A DNA stretch of 64,000 nt from Acidobacteriaceae bacterium dw_441 (GTDB taxonomy: Bacteria; Acidobacteriota; Terriglobia; Terriglobales; Acidobacteriaceae). The notes beneath the pieces are model-generated. The model was not told the DNA's origin. It worked only from the letters and a program-made list of their open reading frames with translations, and ran no database searches. Positions 62,868-64,000 of this stretch are shown in pieces (position 1 is the first letter of the stretch; each line of letters starts with the position of its first letter). A program made the position numbers and the translations under genes. Location: contig JAAVVA010000001.1 in assembly GCA_018449715.1 (NCBI GenBank), forward strand, positions 1,550,001 to 1,614,000. The letters are read 5' to 3'.

Positions 62868-64000
62868 ATGAGCAACCCATCCAAAGAAAATCTAAGCGGC
62901 GGCACACTGAAGCTTCCGATGATGCCCATCCGCGATATGGTCATCTTCCCTTACATGATGACGCCCTTCGTCGTCGGTCGAGAGTCGAGCGTCCGAGCTC
63001 TTGAAGAGGCGCTTTCCGGCGACCGCAAGATCTTCCTCGCCACGCAGCATGACGCCTCCGTCGACGAGCCGAACGCGGACGACATCTTTCCCACCGGAAC
63101 CATCGGCAACATCGTGCAGAGCGTCAAGATGCCCGACGGCAACATCAAGGTGCTGGTCGAAGGCGTCGAGCGCGCCCGCTCCGTCGAGGTACACGACACC
63201 GACGGCTTCTTCGTCGCCACCGTCCGTACCGGCAAGACCCAGCTTGAGCTGACGCCGCAGGTCGAGCAGCTGATGCAGCGCGTCCACTCGCTCTTCGAGC
63301 AGTACGTGAAGCTCCAGCAGTCGCTCAACTACGAGACGATGGCCGCGAGCGTGCGTCCGGACGAGCCTGCGAAGCTGGCCGACACCATCGCCGCGAACCT
63401 TCAGCTTCCCATCGAGGAGAAGCAGCAGTTGCTCGAGGTCTTCGACCCGGAGCAGCGGCTGGTGCGCGTGGCCGATGTGCTCGACCTCGCCATCGAGAAG
63501 CTGAACATGGACCGCACCATCCAGTCGCGAGTAAAACGGCAGATGGAGAAGGCGCAGAAAGAGTACTACCTCAACGAGAAGATCAAGGCTATCCAGAAGG
63601 AACTGGGCCGCGGCGAGAAGTCGGAGTTCGACGAGCTTCGCAAGAAGATCGAGGTCGCCGGAATGACGAAGGAGGTCCAGGAGAAGGCGCTGCAGGAGCT
63701 GAAGAAGCTCGAAGCGATGCCTCCGATGTCTGCCGAATCGACCGTCTCGCGCAACTACCTCGACTGGCTGCTGGCCGTGCCGTGGAAGAAGCGCTCCAAG
63801 GAGATTCGCTCCATCGAGCACGCGGAGACGATCCTCAACGAAGATCACTACGGTCTTGAGAAGATCAAGGACCGCATCCTCGAGTTCCTCGCCGTACGTC
63901 AGCTCGTGAAGAACCCCAAGGGCTCGATCCTGTGCTTCGTCGGGCCTCCGGGCGTGGGCAAGACCTCGCTCGGCATGTCGATCGCCAAGGCCACCGGACG
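62868..64000 (+). CDS. lon: ATP-dependent protease Lon (3' end beyond window)
   Basis: The first 377 codons are present, starting at ATG 62868 with GGGGAG five bases upstream. The N-terminal LAN/PUA-like domain (KLPMMPIRDMVIFPYMMTPF, VVGRESSVRALEEAL) covers about 1-205. A coiled-coil region with QSRVKRQMEKAQKEYYLNEK and KIKAIQKELGRGEKSEFDEL follows. The AAA+ domain then begins with HYGLEKIKDRILEFLAVRQL and Walker A GPPGVGKTS shortly before the window ends. Lon degrades misfolded and regulatory proteins. The Ser-Lys catalytic domain lies outside the window. Confidence 0.96.
   Translation, partial: MSNPSKENLSGGTLKLPMMPIRDMVIFPYMMTPFVVGRESSVRALEEALSGDRKIFLATQHDASVDEPNADDIFPTGTIGNIVQSVKMPDGNIKVLVEGVERARSVEVHDTDGFFVATVRTGKTQLELTPQVEQLMQRVHSLFEQYVKLQQSLNYETMAASVRPDEPAKLADTIAANLQLPIEEKQQLLEVFDPEQRLVRVADVLDLAIEKLNMDRTIQSRVKRQMEKAQKEYYLNEKIKAIQKELGRGEKSEFDELRKKIEVAGMTKEVQEKALQELKKLEAMPPMSAESTVSRNYLDWLLAVPWKKRSKEIRSIEHAETILNEDHYGLEKIKDRILEFLAVRQLVKNPKGSILCFVGPPGVGKTSLGMSIAKATG

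Noticed and set aside
1..64000. CRISPR arrays, complete insertion sequences, prophage structural genes, rRNA
   Set aside because: I looked for regularly spaced repeats, transposase-like frames, phage proteins and rRNA cores and saw none; only the broken integrase indicates mobility.

Overview
The window looks like a chromosomal segment of an acidobacterium of the Terriglobus/Granulicella/Edaphobacter type (Acidobacteriaceae). The reasons are six large TonB-dependent receptors of the Oar type with an N-terminal carboxypeptidase-regulatory-like domain, a 'VWFA-related acidobacterial' protein, an S55/SpoIVB-domain protein and a tig-clpP-clpX-lon chaperone/protease block. This assignment is inference; there is no rRNA gene to confirm it.

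Layout. (1) 1-18.0 kb is a carbohydrate-type accessory region: a YdcZ-like transporter, an aldo/keto reductase, a Gfo/Idh/MocA oxidoreductase, a small monooxygenase-fold protein, a secreted DUF1080/FG-GAP fusion, and two receptor plus DUF4838 pairs arranged around a divergent promoter region near 11.8 kb. (2) 18.1-42.5 kb looks like an integrated island. It is bounded by an intact tRNA-Gln (42510-42583) and a 16-bp copy of that tRNA's 3' end at 18086-18101, with a broken P4-type integrase next to the tRNA and a junkyard of gene fragments at 40.7-42.3 kb. Its cargo is an uptake system: an ECF sigma factor with anti-sigma factor, four TonB-dependent receptors, three PepSY membrane proteins, a DUF4198-type periplasmic protein, two small membrane proteins translationally coupled to PepSY genes, and an AraC regulator. 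(3) 42.7-64 kb is G+C-richer housekeeping DNA: DinB-like protein, VWFA protein, S55 protein, alcohol dehydrogenase, a beta-propeller protein, a Lol-type ABC transporter, clpC, a type-5 uracil-DNA glycosylase, trigger factor, clpP, clpX, an FkbM methyltransferase and the 5' part of lon.

The most interesting signal is a repeated structured element, seen five times and always on the coding strand just upstream of an uptake or sigma-factor gene (27201-27244, 29525-29567, 33142-33188, 34669-34716, 40276-40328). Each copy is a hairpin whose arms differ in sequence but stay complementary, enclosing an invariant loop TTTGGCGAAG and followed by an invariant GAGATCGA. Compensatory changes and a variable spacer point to an RNA leader (riboswitch-like) rather than a promoter. 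Three copies that begin a transcript also share an upstream block with a TATAT(T/A) -10 box and a GAC-N7-GTC dyad. I do not recognise this element; together with the genes it precedes it may be an undescribed regulon for TonB/PepSY-dependent nutrient, probably iron-chelate, uptake.
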